Of a stretch of DNA of 64,000 nt, positions 1-10,666 are shown piece after piece (within the stretch, counting starts at the first letter, position 1; each line of letters starts with the position of its first letter). The stretch is taken from contig NC_077241.1 in assembly GCF_947179165.1 (NCBI RefSeq), positions 29,755,246-29,819,245 on the forward strand, read 5' to 3'. Below the pieces are notes generated by a model. That model was not told where the DNA came from and ran no database searches. It saw only the letters and a program-made list of their open reading frames with translations. A program made the position numbers and the translations under genes. The stretch is from Solanum dulcamara (Eukaryota > Streptophyta > Magnoliopsida > Solanales > Solanaceae).

Positions 1-184
1 GAGTCATAAGAATCCGGAAAGAGTTGGAGGCTAAGTAATGAGTCGTAGGACTCGATTTACCTACGTAAGCTACTAAATTGGAAGTCTTACATACTTAAGC
101 TATTGGAGTACGTACTAAGCTTACGTAGCATGGATTACATAGGCTCCTAAAATAAGACGAGATTATGAACCCACGAGGAAGGGA

Positions 185-411
185 AAAAGACGACACGTGG
201 CAGCCAATGGAGGAGCGACACATGGCAGCACCTCAAGCAAGCAGGTGATGCACCTACTTAGGGTCAAGTAGGTGATGTAGCTGCTTGGGGGTGGACCCCA
301 CTGCCACGTGGCAGCCTCTAGTTGGCAGCATGATACGGTGGCCAATTATGGCTCGACACGTGTCACCCTAAGGGCCTGACACATGTCACCTCCAAGGCAG
401 CCCATATATAC
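185..411 (+). promoter_or_regulatory. LTR A promoter block: G-boxes, palindromes and TATA box
   Basis: CACGTG G-box cores occur at about 193-198, within GCCACGTGGC at 303-312, and within GACACGTGTC at 355-364. An imperfect palindrome built from CAAGYAGGTG and CACCTRCTTG arms spans about 235-288. A TATATA run at 405-410 is the likely TATA box, so transcription would start about 30 bases downstream. The same order of motifs recurs in nearly every LTR of the window. G-boxes are known bZIP/bHLH sites linked to light and ABA responses in plants; their use here is inferred only. Confidence 0.65.
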
Positions 412-1389
412 ATGTTAAAAGGACTCTTAGATTCAGTTAATTATCCAAAAACTGCAGCAAAGCACCAAAAACTTTATCAACACAAAGAAATGAAAACCCT
501 AAGCTAAGAGAGAAAAGTGTGGCGGCTAGGAGGAAAAAATAGGTAAGTCCCAATTTCGTTCAATAAATTAATTATACAGCATATACCAAAACTATATGGA
601 GGTATTAGAAGTATAAAATCATGATTTGGTGCAGCCAAAATGGACAGCAAACAGTCCACACAGTTTCAGCGCGACTAGAGAAGTTCTGAGGCGAGTTTTG
701 GTGTGTTTTGGCTAATTTCGGATAAGGTAAGACTTATCATTTAAATTTTGACTTTATGAGGTTGTTATGTAGTGTATTATATACCTTTTTTACTGCTGTA
801 ATTATAAAAAAATTCGTGGAGATGATTGACGATAGAAACAATCGAAAGTGAAGTCGTCGTAGTTAAATTATAGACGAAATAGGGTGTTGTGCGTGTGGGG
901 TGCTGCTGAAGGTGTGTGGTTATTTGTTGCAGGGCCTAAATATATTTTAAAACGGGTGTGGGTGCTGCTGGTTGAAGCCACACGACCCCTCATTTCGTAT
1001 AGTTAAAGGTGTTACAAAATAAAGGCTAGACGCCCTATTGTGATATCGTATTTTTGAATAAGTCGTTTGTAGTTTATGTTGTATATTGTTAGTGTGAATT
1101 GGTGAAGGTTGTTGTTGTTGGTTGGCTATATGTATTAGGGACCTAATTGGAAATTCGGATAGGGTACATTGTAGGGGAGGTGCTGCCCAATCTTCGTTAA
1201 CGCCTTAACAAACTAAAGAACTAGTTGAGGAAACGACTAAGGAAATAGATTCCATTAATACTAAGGTGTAACCTAAGATGATGGAAAGTTAAGAAGGTTT
1301 GATATTCATATTACTTTTATATTGGATAGGTTCAAAGAACGATGAGGCGAATAGGATAAGGAATAATTCAGACAAGGTATATGAAGCTT

Positions 1390-2180
1390 TCTTTTGGCAT
1401 ATTTTGGCATAAGTATGTAAAGCCTATCTTGTTTCTTCCTTTGGCATTGTCTTCAAGTTAAGTAATGATTGATATGAGATTGAGGGTAAATCTACTCATA
1501 AATGCCAAGCGTAATTCACGGTCCTCATTTACTTCTTGATGAAAGAACTCTTACAGTAATTGAACTAGGGCTTCTCAAGCCTTCTATACGTCAGGAAGTG
1601 ATGAGTATGTAAGGCTATCCTTCCCTTCTCTTGGCATGTCTTAGTCCTAAATATGATGTGTACATAACATGTGGGGAAGAATCTACTCACGAAGTTCCGA
1701 ATATGATTCACGACCCCTACCTACTTCTGAAGGTGAAAGCTCCTATGCTAATTGAGTTAGTGTCTCTCACGGTCTCCTAGATCATGGAAAGTAGAGGGTA
1801 CGTAAAGCTAATTCCTTCCTCTTGGCATATCCTTGATAGAAGTGCAATATGTATATCTGCATATGCAAGTGGGTATAATCCCATTAATAAGGCCTCGAGC
1901 ATACCTCCTGATTCTTATCCACTGTTGAACACTAGGACGCCTACGATAGGTGAATTATTGTCTCTCAAACTCCTTTGGGATAGGAATGGACAAACAGGTG
2001 AGGCCTACCCTTTCTTTCTTTTGACATGTCTTAAAGAAAACGATACATGATACAAGCTCTAGAGTAAGTCCATTCCTAAGCTCTGAATATGCTATACGTC
2101 TCATATTCACTCCTTGGCAGGAAAACTCTCATCGTAGTTGAGCTACCTTCCCTGAACCGTCTATATATCGATTAATAGTG
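1390..2180 (+). repeat. Degenerate ~190-bp tandem repeat inside LTR A
   Basis: A marker box around TTGGCAT recurs at 1441, 1631, 1822 and, as TTGACAT, at 2021, spacings of 190, 191 and 199 bases. Each unit also has a GTATGTAAAGC-like box before it and a blurred 'tctcctagat' stretch at its end. The units are clearly related but diverged, so the array is old. The same architecture occurs in the LTR starting at 13914. Confidence 0.7.
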
Positions 2181-2405
2181 GGACTTAGAGCTGTTAGTCC
2201 TAAGGACTCTTTGATGACAGATGTCTATGATTTCCTTAAGCCGGTTGGCATTACCTTAAAATATATCTATAATTCTTGAGACTTCACTTAATATAGCCCT
2301 AGTGGCACTCAAAGGGCACCTGGGATGATTATTATCCTGATCCACGAATAATAGTTCAGTATGATTACCCTAGTTAGTCTCAGATAATGATCTACCTATA
2401 TATGA

Positions 2406-2660
2406 TGATTATAACACCGAGTCCCCTAAAGGGCCGGGTACGATATATGATGATATGATGATAACACCGAGTCCTCTAATGGGCCGAGTACGGTATGTGA
2501 TGATATGATTATAATACAGAGTCCCCTAAAGGGCCGGGTACGGTATATGATAATATAATGATAACACCGAGACTCCTAATAGTCCGGGTATGGTATATGA
2601 TGATATGATTATAACACCAAGACCCATACTGGGCCGAGTACGGTATGATATGTAATAATA
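2406..2660 (+). repeat. 50-bp tandem repeat, about five units
   Basis: The box ACCGAGTCCC and its variants start at 2416, 2466, 2516, 2566 and 2616, exactly 50 bases apart. Each is followed by GGGCCGGGTACGG and a TGATGATAT spacer. Units differ by a few substitutions and no indels. The array lies in the distal part of LTR A, at a place where other LTRs of the window carry different short arrays. Confidence 0.85.
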
Positions 2661-3410
2661 GATAGGCATGCATGCGAAAACATAATAATGTAATTATAAC
2701 ATATTACACGATGCTGTATGCGATGACATGGTAACATCGAGTCCCCCAGCGGGCCGGATACAGTATGTGAAGATGGTGTACATGCCCTTATGTTATAAGA
2801 TGCAGGTATAGTGTCTTATTAACTGTTATACTTATTTCCTGCATCCCCATTTCAGTTGTTCTCTTAGTTGTGATGCGTTATGCTTTATTTACTCAATACA
2901 TATATCGTACTGACCCCCGTTTTCTCGGGGGGCTGCGTTTCATGCCCATAGATACAGATGTTCATTCTGGAGATCCGTCAGCTTAGGAGTTTCTCTCAGC
3001 TATGTTGGAAGGGCTTCACTGTTCTAGAGCCTAATTTTTGATACTGGTCAATTAATGTATATAATTGTACATTCAGGGGTACGGCGGGGGCCCTGTCCCA
3101 CCATATATTGCTGTTACTATTCCTAGAGGTCTGTAAACATATAGATGTGGGTTTTTTATAAGTTTGTTTCGACTGTGCCTATACAGCATGTTGTAAATGT
3201 TTTTATGTTATGGTAGCCTAGTCGGCGCGTGCCCTTTCATGATATAATACAAATGAAAGAGGCTATAGGTACATGAAAAAGTTTTAAACTATTGAGGTTT
3301 TTGTGTATAGTATCACATCATACATGGTTCAACTTAAGTGTAACTGATAAATACGTATAAGAGGGTCCAGGTCGGACCCTAGTCGCGACTTACGGGGTTG
3401 GGTCGTGACA

Positions 3411-3585
3411 TTAATAGACCAGAAATGAAGTATAAGACACATATACATGTATATATGTAGTCCTAGGAGGTGATATGTGTCATCCCTATAGGGTGACACG
3501 TGTCCAGCCCCTATTGGGCCATAGATCCATGCCTTACCCCTAGGCATCCATGTGTTCTTGTGGGCCCCTCTTATAGGTGGGTCAC
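3411..3585 (-). mobile_element. Inverted LTR fragment (LTR B), left part
   Basis: Read on the minus strand this matches the U3 promoter part of the family LTRs: G-box GACACGTGTC, a TATA-like run and the start of the leader. It stops abruptly at 3410/3411 where LTR A ends, which fits insertion of A into B; the other part of B would lie left of the window. On the right it is interrupted at 3585 by a complete element, and B resumes at 9556. Bases 3581-3585 (GTCAC) are the left copy of that element's target duplication. Confidence 0.75.
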
Positions 3586-5425
3586 TGTTACGGGGGTAGT
3601 TTACGGCCCATAAATTTTCGCCTTTACCACCGCATGGCAGCCGGCATCGCATGCCAACTTCAGCCTCAAACACCCAATTATCACAGAACCAAGTTCGACA
3701 ACGTCGGCGGAATACAACTTGTTCTGTGCGACGTCCCCATGCGTCCCATAGCCCAGGGCCGGCCTCGCCGCCCTGCTTTACTCTAGCCATGTACTTGCAT
3801 ATCTTCGACGCCTGTGGCGCGCCCTTTTCTCGGCGGGATCTCATCCCTTTGCGCCCCGGGTTCGGCTAAGGTACTTCCGTCCCTAGCCCTGGACATGAGC
3901 ATCACCGCAGCGTGCACATTCCAATCCTCAAGCTTGTCAGTCGCCTCGTGCCTACGCACTTGACTATCGCTTCACTCGAGTAGGGCAACATTAAGTCCAT
4001 GGCCTTTTCCATGTGCGTCTTCATACTATGCCTTCGCCTACCGGCACGCATACCCGCCTTGGCCTGTGCGCCTATCCCGCGCTAGCCCGCCTTGGTGTCC
4101 TGCGCCTGTCATACGCCGGCCCGCATGCTCGGCTGGTGCCATGCGCCTATCTCGCACCTGCCCGCCTTATGCCATGCGCCTGTCATGCTTCTCGCATAGC
4201 CCGAGTTGCTTTGCCATCACACAAGCACCCCAGCTTGGTTGCGCCCCATGCCATGGGCATACAACCACGCACACATCTACTCGTCCACAGTGCAGCGTCG
4301 CCCCACGACTGCACGACTAAGCCATCGGACCCCTGCTCCGCTTGGTTGAGCCCTTATCAAGGCTCTTGACCTGGGCCATGTGCGTTTCCTTACTATGCCC
4401 TCCTTTGCCTTGGGGCATAGCCTACCATCGTCAACGCATCACGTCATCGCAGCCCACAGTGCAACGTCGCCGCGCGACTTACACGACTTAGACCAAGCTC
4501 GCAAGTCAGCTCACGAGGCTCATGACTTGAGTCCCTCGATTGCTCAATCAGCCAAGGAGTCTTGTCCAACCGGAAGGTTAGCCCGGAGGGCCCAACGTTC
4601 CTCATTACAAGCCACCCCTTGCCTTGGGACGCCCAACGCTGGCCATCGTGCCACGCGCCGCCCATGGAGCTCCCAAGCTCCCATGAGTACCTTAGACATT
4701 CCTATGACATGCCAAGGCAGGCCCTTGAAGTCCTCCTTCAAGGCAGCACACTTTGGGCGGATCGCCCGGGGGAGGCTGGTAGGCTGTCACCGAGTATACC
4801 CCCCTTATATATGCTTAAAAACATAAAACCCATGAGGCAGGAGTAGACATCCTTCTGCCAGAGAATCATAATGAGCCATCGCATGGCCTCCCGAACTCCA
4901 AATCCCGTTCCGCTTGGTTGTGGTCACTTCTCTTGACTTCCTACACACTTCCATGTAGTTTCATCTCGTTCCCATACACATCCAACGAGATATAGCGTTC
5001 GGACTTATCGCATAATTACGACAATGCCCCTGATCTTGGCTAAGTCAAGCCCTTACCCAAACGAACTCCGATTGGCACCAAATTCGGTAAGCATATACAA
5101 GGTTATGCTAGGAAAGCATCCCTAGCCCGGAATCCCCAGATTCCATTTCTACTTCGAGACCGTGCGGAGGCAACATTCCTTGCCGCACGCGGCCTTCGCC
5201 TACACGCTAGGCCCTTGGACGTGCTCCCAAGTCTCAGCCACATCTTCGGCAATGTTAGGGCAAGTCATCCCACACTCATATGGCCACTGACCCTTGCCCT
5301 ACCCCTTTGCCACATGTACCTTCTCAGCCCTCCATCAGCTCGTGCCGCGCACGGCTTGCCCGGCTTGTGGTCCACTCGACCACATGATCCCGCCCTTGTC
5401 AGCACCCAAAACTCAGGGCGTAACA
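3586..5425 (-). repeat. Element C, 3' LTR (minus-strand sense)
   Basis: It is a direct copy of 7716-9555 at a constant offset of 4,130 bases, with three substitutions seen. It contains a minus-strand TATA box at 4805-4812. Open frames of up to 148 codons within it (for example 4380-4826) recur in the other LTR only because the LTRs are duplicates. None resembles a known protein, and both strands are open at once because stop codons are rare in this C-rich DNA. Confidence 0.93.
4805..4812 (-). promoter_or_regulatory. Probable TATA box of element C, 3' LTR
   Basis: On the minus strand the run reads ATATATAA followed by a G-run, the only good TATA-like sequence in this GC-rich LTR. Transcription would run toward lower coordinates, starting near 4775. 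The identical box in the other LTR is at 8935-8942. Confidence 0.55.
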
Positions 5426-6670
5426 AACCTGACACACCCAAAGTCGTCATCGTCCTCGATGACACACAACGCCGGCAAATACCCGAAGTCTGCCCCCTTA
5501 GGGCTTTACATTGCGGGCCCCAATTCCTTTGGAGTGTTCTTGAACTCCTCGAGCTCCTCTTAAGGTTGGAGTAATGCCCCGCGCACTTCCTCCTTCCCAA
5601 GTTTTATCCAAGCTGCCTCCTGCACTTCACCTCCCGGTGTTCACTTGGACGACGTCTCCACGCCTGCACCCTCTGGTGACTAACTTTGTGGTAACAACCA
5701 CACCATGACCCTCACAGCCTTCAATTATCCTGAAACCTGGTCCCTCTCTGTAACCCAAATAGCAACTTTCTAACACCACGAACGAACTAGAGCCTCGGAG
5801 GCTTCCTCAAGCGAGTCCTTAACATCTCTAGCCTGGTCTAGAAACGGATTGCCTCCACAGTTACCTCACAGTCTCACTGTATCGAACCAGTTTTGGAACA
5901 TCCAATTTCCCTTTTGGACATGGAATATCCAATTTCCCTCTGGACATGAGCCTTCCACAGGTCAATTTTCCTTCGGCCCTAGCACGACCAGAAGAAGGTA
6001 GGCATCCCTCGATGTGGCTTTTCAGCCAACCATACACTTATGGCCCTAAAAACAGCTCCGTCTTCGTCCCCTCAGCATACAACCCGTCTGCTAGCGATTC
6101 ACATTGCATCATGGCCATTGACACTTTGTATGTTTCGCACTCTTAGGTTCATTGCCCTTCTCTGGGACACGCCTATGGCAAGTACTTCCAATCTCAAAAT
6201 GCGGACGTTTCCTTGCGTCTTGGATAAGACTCTGTTCAAGACATCATCTTCCCCTTCGAAGCCTTTCGACATTTGATGTGTTCAACACACTACTGTGGTG
6301 CTGTCTGCACGACACGCCCAATCCACAGCATGACCCCATGGCGAGGCAACTCTTGCGCTCCCAATTCTAGGTCATCAGTTCGACGCTCCCCTCTTGGAAA
6401 GATCTCTCGCATGAACTTATCTACACATCCCACTTGACGCTTTGGCCAACTCCCACTTTGACGCCTTTCCCTACCATAGTTGTCTCGGTGCTGCAAAAGT
6501 GCTCACTCGGTACTGCACTTGCGCCCCCTGACACACCCAGTGTTTCAACCCCACTGGTTTTCTGACATCTACGGTCTTCCCACAACGATGCCTGTCCTCA
6601 GGTCTTACCTCGCGTTGTCGCGACCCCATAGATCACTCGTGTGTACTTTTACGCTAGTTTAGTACTTTCG

Positions 6671-6988
6671 CACTATACACGTGTCCTCCTGCACTTGTAC
6701 ACGTACCCTTGGCATGGCACCATGCCCATACAATCCACCATGCCCCTGGCACTGCACGCGAGTACCTCGACACTGCACACGTACTCCTGACATAACACTC
6801 TCAGTCGCAAGCCGCGCTTGCCCATGCATTAGGTATTAACTCACCTCGTCTACATGGTCTCCTGTTTTAGCACTGTACACGTGTCCTCCTGCACTTGTAC
6901 ACGTACCCTTGACATGGCACCATGCCCATACAATCCACCATGCCCCTGGCACTGCACACGAGTACCCGACACTGTACACGTACTCTTC
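6671..6988. repeat. Direct repeat inside element C, ~118 bp, 200 bp apart
   Basis: Bases 6671-6788 recur at 6871-6987 with only a handful of differences; both copies begin CACTRTACACGTGTCC. The 82 bases between them are unique. The copies contain several ACACGT boxes and CCATG steps. This is probably a local duplication older than the element's last transposition. Confidence 0.8.
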
Positions 6989-7701
6989 ACAATGCCCAAC
7001 TACTCAAAAAGGACATGTTCAATCGCCCTCGGCGAATCTCCAGTCAATCCCTCGGAAAGACATATGATTGATGCGTCTCACACATCTGCGGCAAGATCTA
7101 CAGCGTCGATCAAGCCGAAAGTTTATAGTCTATAGCCGATCCATCTCGAACGTGGCTGCACCACCTGGCAGCGTAGACCCATTCTCTTAGTCACCCGACC
7201 TCATCGGCACATCCCCTTTATGGTAAGCCTAGACTCCTCCTTGATTAAGGAGTTTCTTGGACTCTGACAACCGATCACAATCCAGGACCTCTACCTGATT
7301 TGTCTAATCTTGTCACGAAGCCCACACCGCATCTCACAACGGCGCCACTTGACACCCAACATGTCTTGTGCATCACTACTCTGCAAAGAGCACTCACTGC
7401 TCGTGGAACATCCCTCAAAGATCCCTGATCACACGGATGGTCCATATTCAAATCAACCCACACAGACTAACACTGATCACTGACTGTGGCAGGGCTTGAT
7501 TCTGATTGCCTGAAGTCTTGGTTGACATAGCTAACTCTAGCCTCGCTGTCCACGCCCAAACTCCACCTGACAATCTCATCGGTCGCACCGATCTCAATTG
7601 AGCTTGGCGAACTATCATCTCCCCCATGATATGACATCGTCATTAAAGTTCCCAATCTGCTCAAACATTGGTCAGATATCTGTTGCATTAAGCAACCCTT
7701 T

Positions 7702-7713
7702 GCTCTGATACCA
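7702..7713 (-). promoter_or_regulatory. Primer-binding site of element C (initiator tRNA-Met)
   Basis: The plus strand reads GCTCTGATACCA, so the minus strand gives TGGTATCAGAGC, complementary to the 3' end of plant initiator tRNA-Met. It lies two bases from the LTR edge at 7716. This fixes the orientation of the element and makes 7716-9555 the 5' LTR. Confidence 0.92.
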
Positions 7714-7715
7714 GT

Positions 7716-9555
7716 TGTTACGGGGGTAGTTTACGGCCCATGGATTTTCGCCTTTACCACCGCATGGCAGCCGGCATCGCATGCCAACTTCAGCCTCAAA
7801 CACCCAATTATCACAGAACCAAGTTCGACAACGTCGGCGGAATACAACTTGTTCTGTGCGACGTCCCCATGCGTCCCATAGCCCAGGGCCGGCCTCGCCG
7901 CCCTGCTTTACTCTAGCCATGTACTTGCATATCTTCGACGCCTGTGGCGCGCCCTTTTCTCGGCGGGATCTCATCCCTTTGCGCCCCGGGTTCGGCTAAG
8001 GTACTTCCGTCCCTAGCCCTGGACATAAGCATCACCGCAGCGTGCACATTCCAATCCTCAAGCTTGTCAGTCGCCTCGTGCCTACGCACTTGACTATCGC
8101 TTCACTCGAGTAGGGCAACATTAAGTCCATGGCCTTTTCCATGTGCGTCTTCATACTATGCCTTCGCCTACCGGCACGCATACCCGCCTTGGCCTGTGCG
8201 CCTATCCCGCGCTAGCCCGCCTTGGTGTCCTGCGCCTGTCATACGCCGGCCCGCATGCTCGGCTGGTGCCATGCGCCTATCTCGCACCTGCCCGCCTTAT
8301 GCCATGCGCCTGTCATGCTTCTCGCATAGCCCGAGTTGCTTTGCCATCACACAAGCACCCCAGCTTGGTTGCGCCCCATGCCATGGGCATACAACCACGC
8401 ACACATCTACTCGTCCACAGTGCAGCGTCGCCCCACGACTGCACGACTAAGCCATCGGACCCCTGCTCCGCTTGGTTGAGCCCTTATCAAGGCTCTTGAC
8501 CTGGGCCATGTGCGTTTCCTTACTATGCCCTCCTTTGCCTTGGGGCATAGCCTACCATCGTCAACGCATCACGTCATCGCAGCCCACAGTGCAACGTCGC
8601 CGCGCGACTTACACGACTTAGACCAAGCTCGCAAGTCAGCTCACGAGGCTCATGACTTGAGTCCCTCGATTGCTCAATCAGCCAAGGAGTCTTGTCCAAC
8701 CGGAAGGTTAGCCCGGAGGGCCCAACGTTCCTCATTACAAGCCACCCCTTGCCTTGGGACGCCCAACGCTGGCCATCGTGCCACGCGCCGCCCATGGAGC
8801 TCCCAAGCTCCCATGAGTACCTTAGACATTCCTATGACATGCCAAGGCAGGCCCTTGAAGTCCTCCTTCAAGGCAGCACACTTTGGGCGGATCGCCCGGG
8901 GGAGGCTGGTAGGCTGTCACCGAGTATACCCCCCTTATATATGCTTAAAAACATAAAACCCATGAGGCAGGAGTAGACATCCTTCTGCCAGAGAATCATA
9001 ATGAGCCATCGCATGGCCTCCCGAACTCCAAATCCCGTTCCGCTTGGTTGTGGTCACTTCTCTTGACTTCCTACACACTTCCATGTAGTTTCATCTCGTT
9101 CCCATACACATCCAACGAGATATAGCGTTCGGACTTATCGCATAATTACGACAATGCCCCTGATCTTGGCTAAGTCAAGCCCTTACCCAAACGAACTCCG
9201 ATTGGCACCAAATTCGGTAAGCATATACAAGGTTATGCTAGGAAAGCATCCCTAGCCCGGAATCCCCAGATTCCATTTCTACTTCGAGACCGTGCGGAGG
9301 CAACATTCCTTGCCGCACGCGGCCTTCGCCTACACGCTAGGCCCTTGGACGTGCTCCCAAGTCTCAGCCACATCTTCGGCAATGTTAGGGCAAGTCATCC
9401 CACACTCATATGGCCACTGACCCTTGCCCTACCCCTTTGCCACATGTACCTTCTCAGCCCTCCATCAGCTCGTGCCGCGCACGGCTTGCCCGGCTTGTGG
9501 TCCACTCGACCACATGATCCCGCCCTTGTCAGCACCCAAAACTCAGGGCGTAACA
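7716..9555 (-). repeat. Element C, 5' LTR (minus-strand sense)
   Basis: This is the promoter-bearing LTR for minus-strand transcription, almost identical to 3586-5425. Its TATA box is at 8935-8942 on the minus strand. The terminus CGTAACA at 9549-9555 is followed by the right target duplication GTCAC (9556-9560). Confidence 0.93.
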
Positions 9556-9945
9556 GTCACCTACTTACTTGATGTGCTTCCACGTGTCGCTCCACCATTG
9601 GCTTCCACATGTCGTCTTTTCCCCTTCCTCGTGGGTTCATAATCTTATCTTATTTTAGGTGCCTATGTAATCCATGCTACGTAAGATTAGTATGTCCTCA
9701 AGTAGCTCATGTATGTAAGACCTCTAAGTTGGTAGCTTATGTAGGTAAATCGCGTCCTACGACTCATTATTTGGCCTTCAATTCCTTCCGGATTCTTATG
9801 ACTCTATTTTCAACCTTCTCTACTATGGGGTAACACATTCTCCTTTCCTTAGAGTCATTAGATAGTGTCGTAGCTTATCCGGCTCATATGATAATGTCTA
9901 AAGAACTTAAGAGACATTCCGAGCTCGAGAGTGTGTGGTGTAACA
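9556..9945 (-). mobile_element. Inverted LTR fragment (LTR B), 5' terminal part
   Basis: Read on the minus strand it starts TGTTACACC at 9945 and follows the first roughly 400 bases of the family LTR, then continues into 3585-3411 beyond element C. No reverse-complement polypurine tract lies beyond 9945, so B is either a solo LTR or the 5' LTR of a minus-strand element whose remainder is outside the window. The first five bases (GTCAC) are the right target duplication of element C. Confidence 0.8.
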
Positions 9946-10666
9946 CTTTGCTATCCCAATGACCCTATACAAGACTGGGGGGGCTGGACGTGTTAGTCCC
10001 ATATTAGTTTAATCGAGGTTGGAAAGATTAAGCCAGTTGACCCAAATATGATTAAGCAAGCTATTAAATAGTAGCCTAGAGTCGATAGAAGTGGCATGTA
10101 GATAATCGACATCGATGTGAAGAGTTCAAACTAACGATTAGGTATTCATAACAGGATCACCCAGGAAGGGAGTAACAAGATTTGGCTAGAAAAGGAAACT
10201 TAACCCAAAATACATTGGATCTTATTGAATTGCTCATAAGATGGACAAAGTTGCCCGTCCGTTAGACCTACTGCCTAATTACGAAATTATACGCCCAGTA
10301 CATCTATACGGGTACTTCACAATGTACTGGTGATCCACCCAGAGTGTGTCCCATAGATGATGTCCACTAAATGGAATCTTACAAGGAACAACCTATAACC
10401 GTCTTAGAATGGCAAATTAGAAGGTTGCGAGCTAGGACGTGACTCCCATTAAGGTATTGTGACAAAACAAAAACCAGAAAGAAGGTGCCCTAAGAAGTCA
10501 AGAAGGAGATAGAAAGAAGATATCCAGACTTGTTCCCTATGTACAAAGATAGTCTAAACCACTAAATGGATTGAGAGACGACGGTTATATAGAACCCACG
10601 AGATCCTTGTGAAACCCTACGAGGTAAGTTAACATTCGGGGATGAATGTTCTGAAGGCGGTAAGGA
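9946..10666 (+). mobile_element. 3' end of a chromovirus internal region (element D)
   Basis: This is plus-strand sequence homologous to the last part of the internal regions at about 32900-33614 and 40240-40915. It carries the C-terminal part of a dead integrase and a decayed polypurine tract (AAGGCGGTAAGGA at 10654-10666) directly before LTR E. LTR B abuts it abruptly at 9945/9946, so the upstream gag-pol part is missing or outside the window. Confidence 0.82.
10174..10540 (+). pseudogene. Integrase C-terminal/chromodomain-like remnant, element D
   Basis: Translated in plus-strand frames, this region follows the GPY/F-type integrase C-terminal region of Ty3/gypsy chromoviruses: a basic KRKLNPKYIGSY-like start, then a VHLYGYF-like stretch, then a tail ending in YPDLF-like residues typical of the chromodomain-like end. 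It has several in-frame stops and at least one frame change. It cannot encode a functional integrase. Homology is judged by eye from family knowledge; the clade is inferred. Confidence 0.72.

Larger units (their letters stand above)
1..3410 (+). mobile_element. Chromovirus-type LTR (LTR A), left end cut by window edge
   Basis: This is a long terminal repeat without coding capacity. It lines up with the complete LTR starting at 46087, from about base 142 of that LTR onward, so roughly 140 bases lie outside the window and the full LTR would be near 3.55 kb. It ends in the family terminus GGTCGTGACA at 3401-3410. No primer-binding site follows; the next bases belong to an inverted LTR. It is therefore either a solo LTR or the 3' LTR of an element lying to the left. 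In order it holds a promoter block, a splice-donor-like AGGTAAGT at 541-548, two tandem arrays, and three terminal inverted repeats. Short open frames inside it are chance. Confidence 0.85.
5426..7715 (-). mobile_element. Element C internal region, no recognisable gene
   Basis: There are 2.3 kb between the LTRs. On the minus strand the PBS is followed by a short open stretch (7688 down to 7467, 73 codons) rich in Ser and acidic residues that I cannot assign. Further open stretches are short and change frame. No zinc knuckle, protease or polymerase motif is visible. No convincing polypurine tract lies next to the 3' LTR at 5426 on the minus strand. The region carries an internal direct repeat (6671-6988). 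It could be decayed gag or purely structural sequence. Confidence 0.7.
3586..9555 (-). mobile_element. Complete young non-coding LTR retrotransposon (element C)
   Basis: This 5,970-bp element has two 1,840-bp LTRs (3586-5425 and 7716-9555) and a 2,290-bp internal region. Its ends are TGTTACG and CGTAACA, and it is flanked by a perfect 5-bp duplication GTCAC (3581-3585 and 9556-9560). The primer-binding site beside the right LTR is on the minus strand, so the element reads right to left. Compared by eye, the LTRs differ at only three positions (3612, 3613 and 3897 against 7742, 7743 and 8027) with no indel, so insertion was very recent. It is much richer in C than its surroundings on this strand. 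I recognise no gag, protease, reverse transcriptase or integrase, so it is probably a LARD-like non-autonomous element. Confidence 0.93.

Noticed and set aside
1390..2180. Centromeric satellite array
   Set aside because: Only about four diverged units occur, and always inside an LTR; there is no long homogeneous array.
3329..5574. Many overlapping open frames of 60-171 codons on both strands in element C's LTR
   Set aside because: Both strands are open at once because the DNA is C-rich and poor in stops; the frames recur only because the LTRs are duplicates, and none resembles a protein family.
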